A DNA stretch of 6,496 bases from Bacillaceae bacterium (GTDB lineage: Bacteria > Bacillota > Bacilli > Bacillales_A > Planococcaceae). Under the pieces are notes generated by a model. It saw only the letters and a program-made list of their open reading frames with translations. It was not told the origin of the DNA and did no database searches. Positions 6,448 through 6,496 of this stretch are shown here, one piece after another (the first letter of the stretch is position 1; every line of letters starts with the position of its first letter). The position numbers and the translations under genes are program-made. Where the stretch lies: NCBI GenBank assembly GCA_030149685.1, contig JASLGI010000134.1:1-6496 (forward strand), in the 5' to 3' direction.

Positions 6448-6496
6448 AAGAGTGTCCATATGTGCAATTTTTTAATTTTTAAAGTTATTGTTTCTT

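Noticed and set aside
6457..6481. Sigma-D type promoter for the NlpC/P60 gene (TAAA and GCACATAT on the - strand)
   Set aside because: The -10-like box matches only in part and the spacer would be about 12 bp instead of about 15, so it is not supported despite the attractive link to autolysin regulation.

Overview
The window looks like chromosomal DNA of a low-to-moderate-GC Gram-positive bacterium of the Bacillales type. Support comes from strong purine-rich ribosome binding sites, the gene order leuA-leuB-leuC-leuD with protein lengths close to those of Bacillus, a CapA/PgsA-type wall-associated protein, a secreted NlpC/P60 hydrolase carrying S-layer homology motifs, and U-tract intrinsic terminators. 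I cannot name the genus from the sequence alone.

Layout. Positions 1-3812 hold the distal part of a leucine biosynthesis operon on the + strand: the 3' end of leuA (cut by the window edge), then leuB, leuC and leuD, separated by 12, 35 and 15 nt, each with its own ribosome binding site. Together they turn 2-oxoisovalerate and acetyl-CoA into 2-isopropylmalate (LeuA), isomerise it to 3-isopropylmalate (LeuC+LeuD) and oxidise it to the leucine precursor 2-oxoisocaproate (LeuB). An AT-rich hairpin with a U-run follows leuD at once. Only 25 nt further on, a membrane-anchored CapA/PgsA-family protein begins (3882-5039), closed by its own terminator.

Positions 5040-5533 contain no intact gene. This stretch holds the CapA terminator, a perfect 11-bp inverted repeat that does not look like a terminator, a decayed C-terminal fragment of an ISL3-type (IS204/IS1001/IS1096/IS1165) transposase split by a frameshift, and a strong terminator that can work in both directions. 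The - strand gene at 5534-6424 converges on it. It encodes a secreted NlpC/P60 (C40) cell-wall peptidase with a C-terminal, partly degenerate SLH region.

Overall this is mostly ordinary core metabolism plus cell-envelope genes; I see no convincing undescribed system. The points most worth a second look are the leuD-capA junction (terminator plus a -10 box whose predicted start lies inside the terminator stem), the orphan palindrome at 5111-5136, the transposase fossil, and the irregular SLH anchor of the NlpC/P60 protein.
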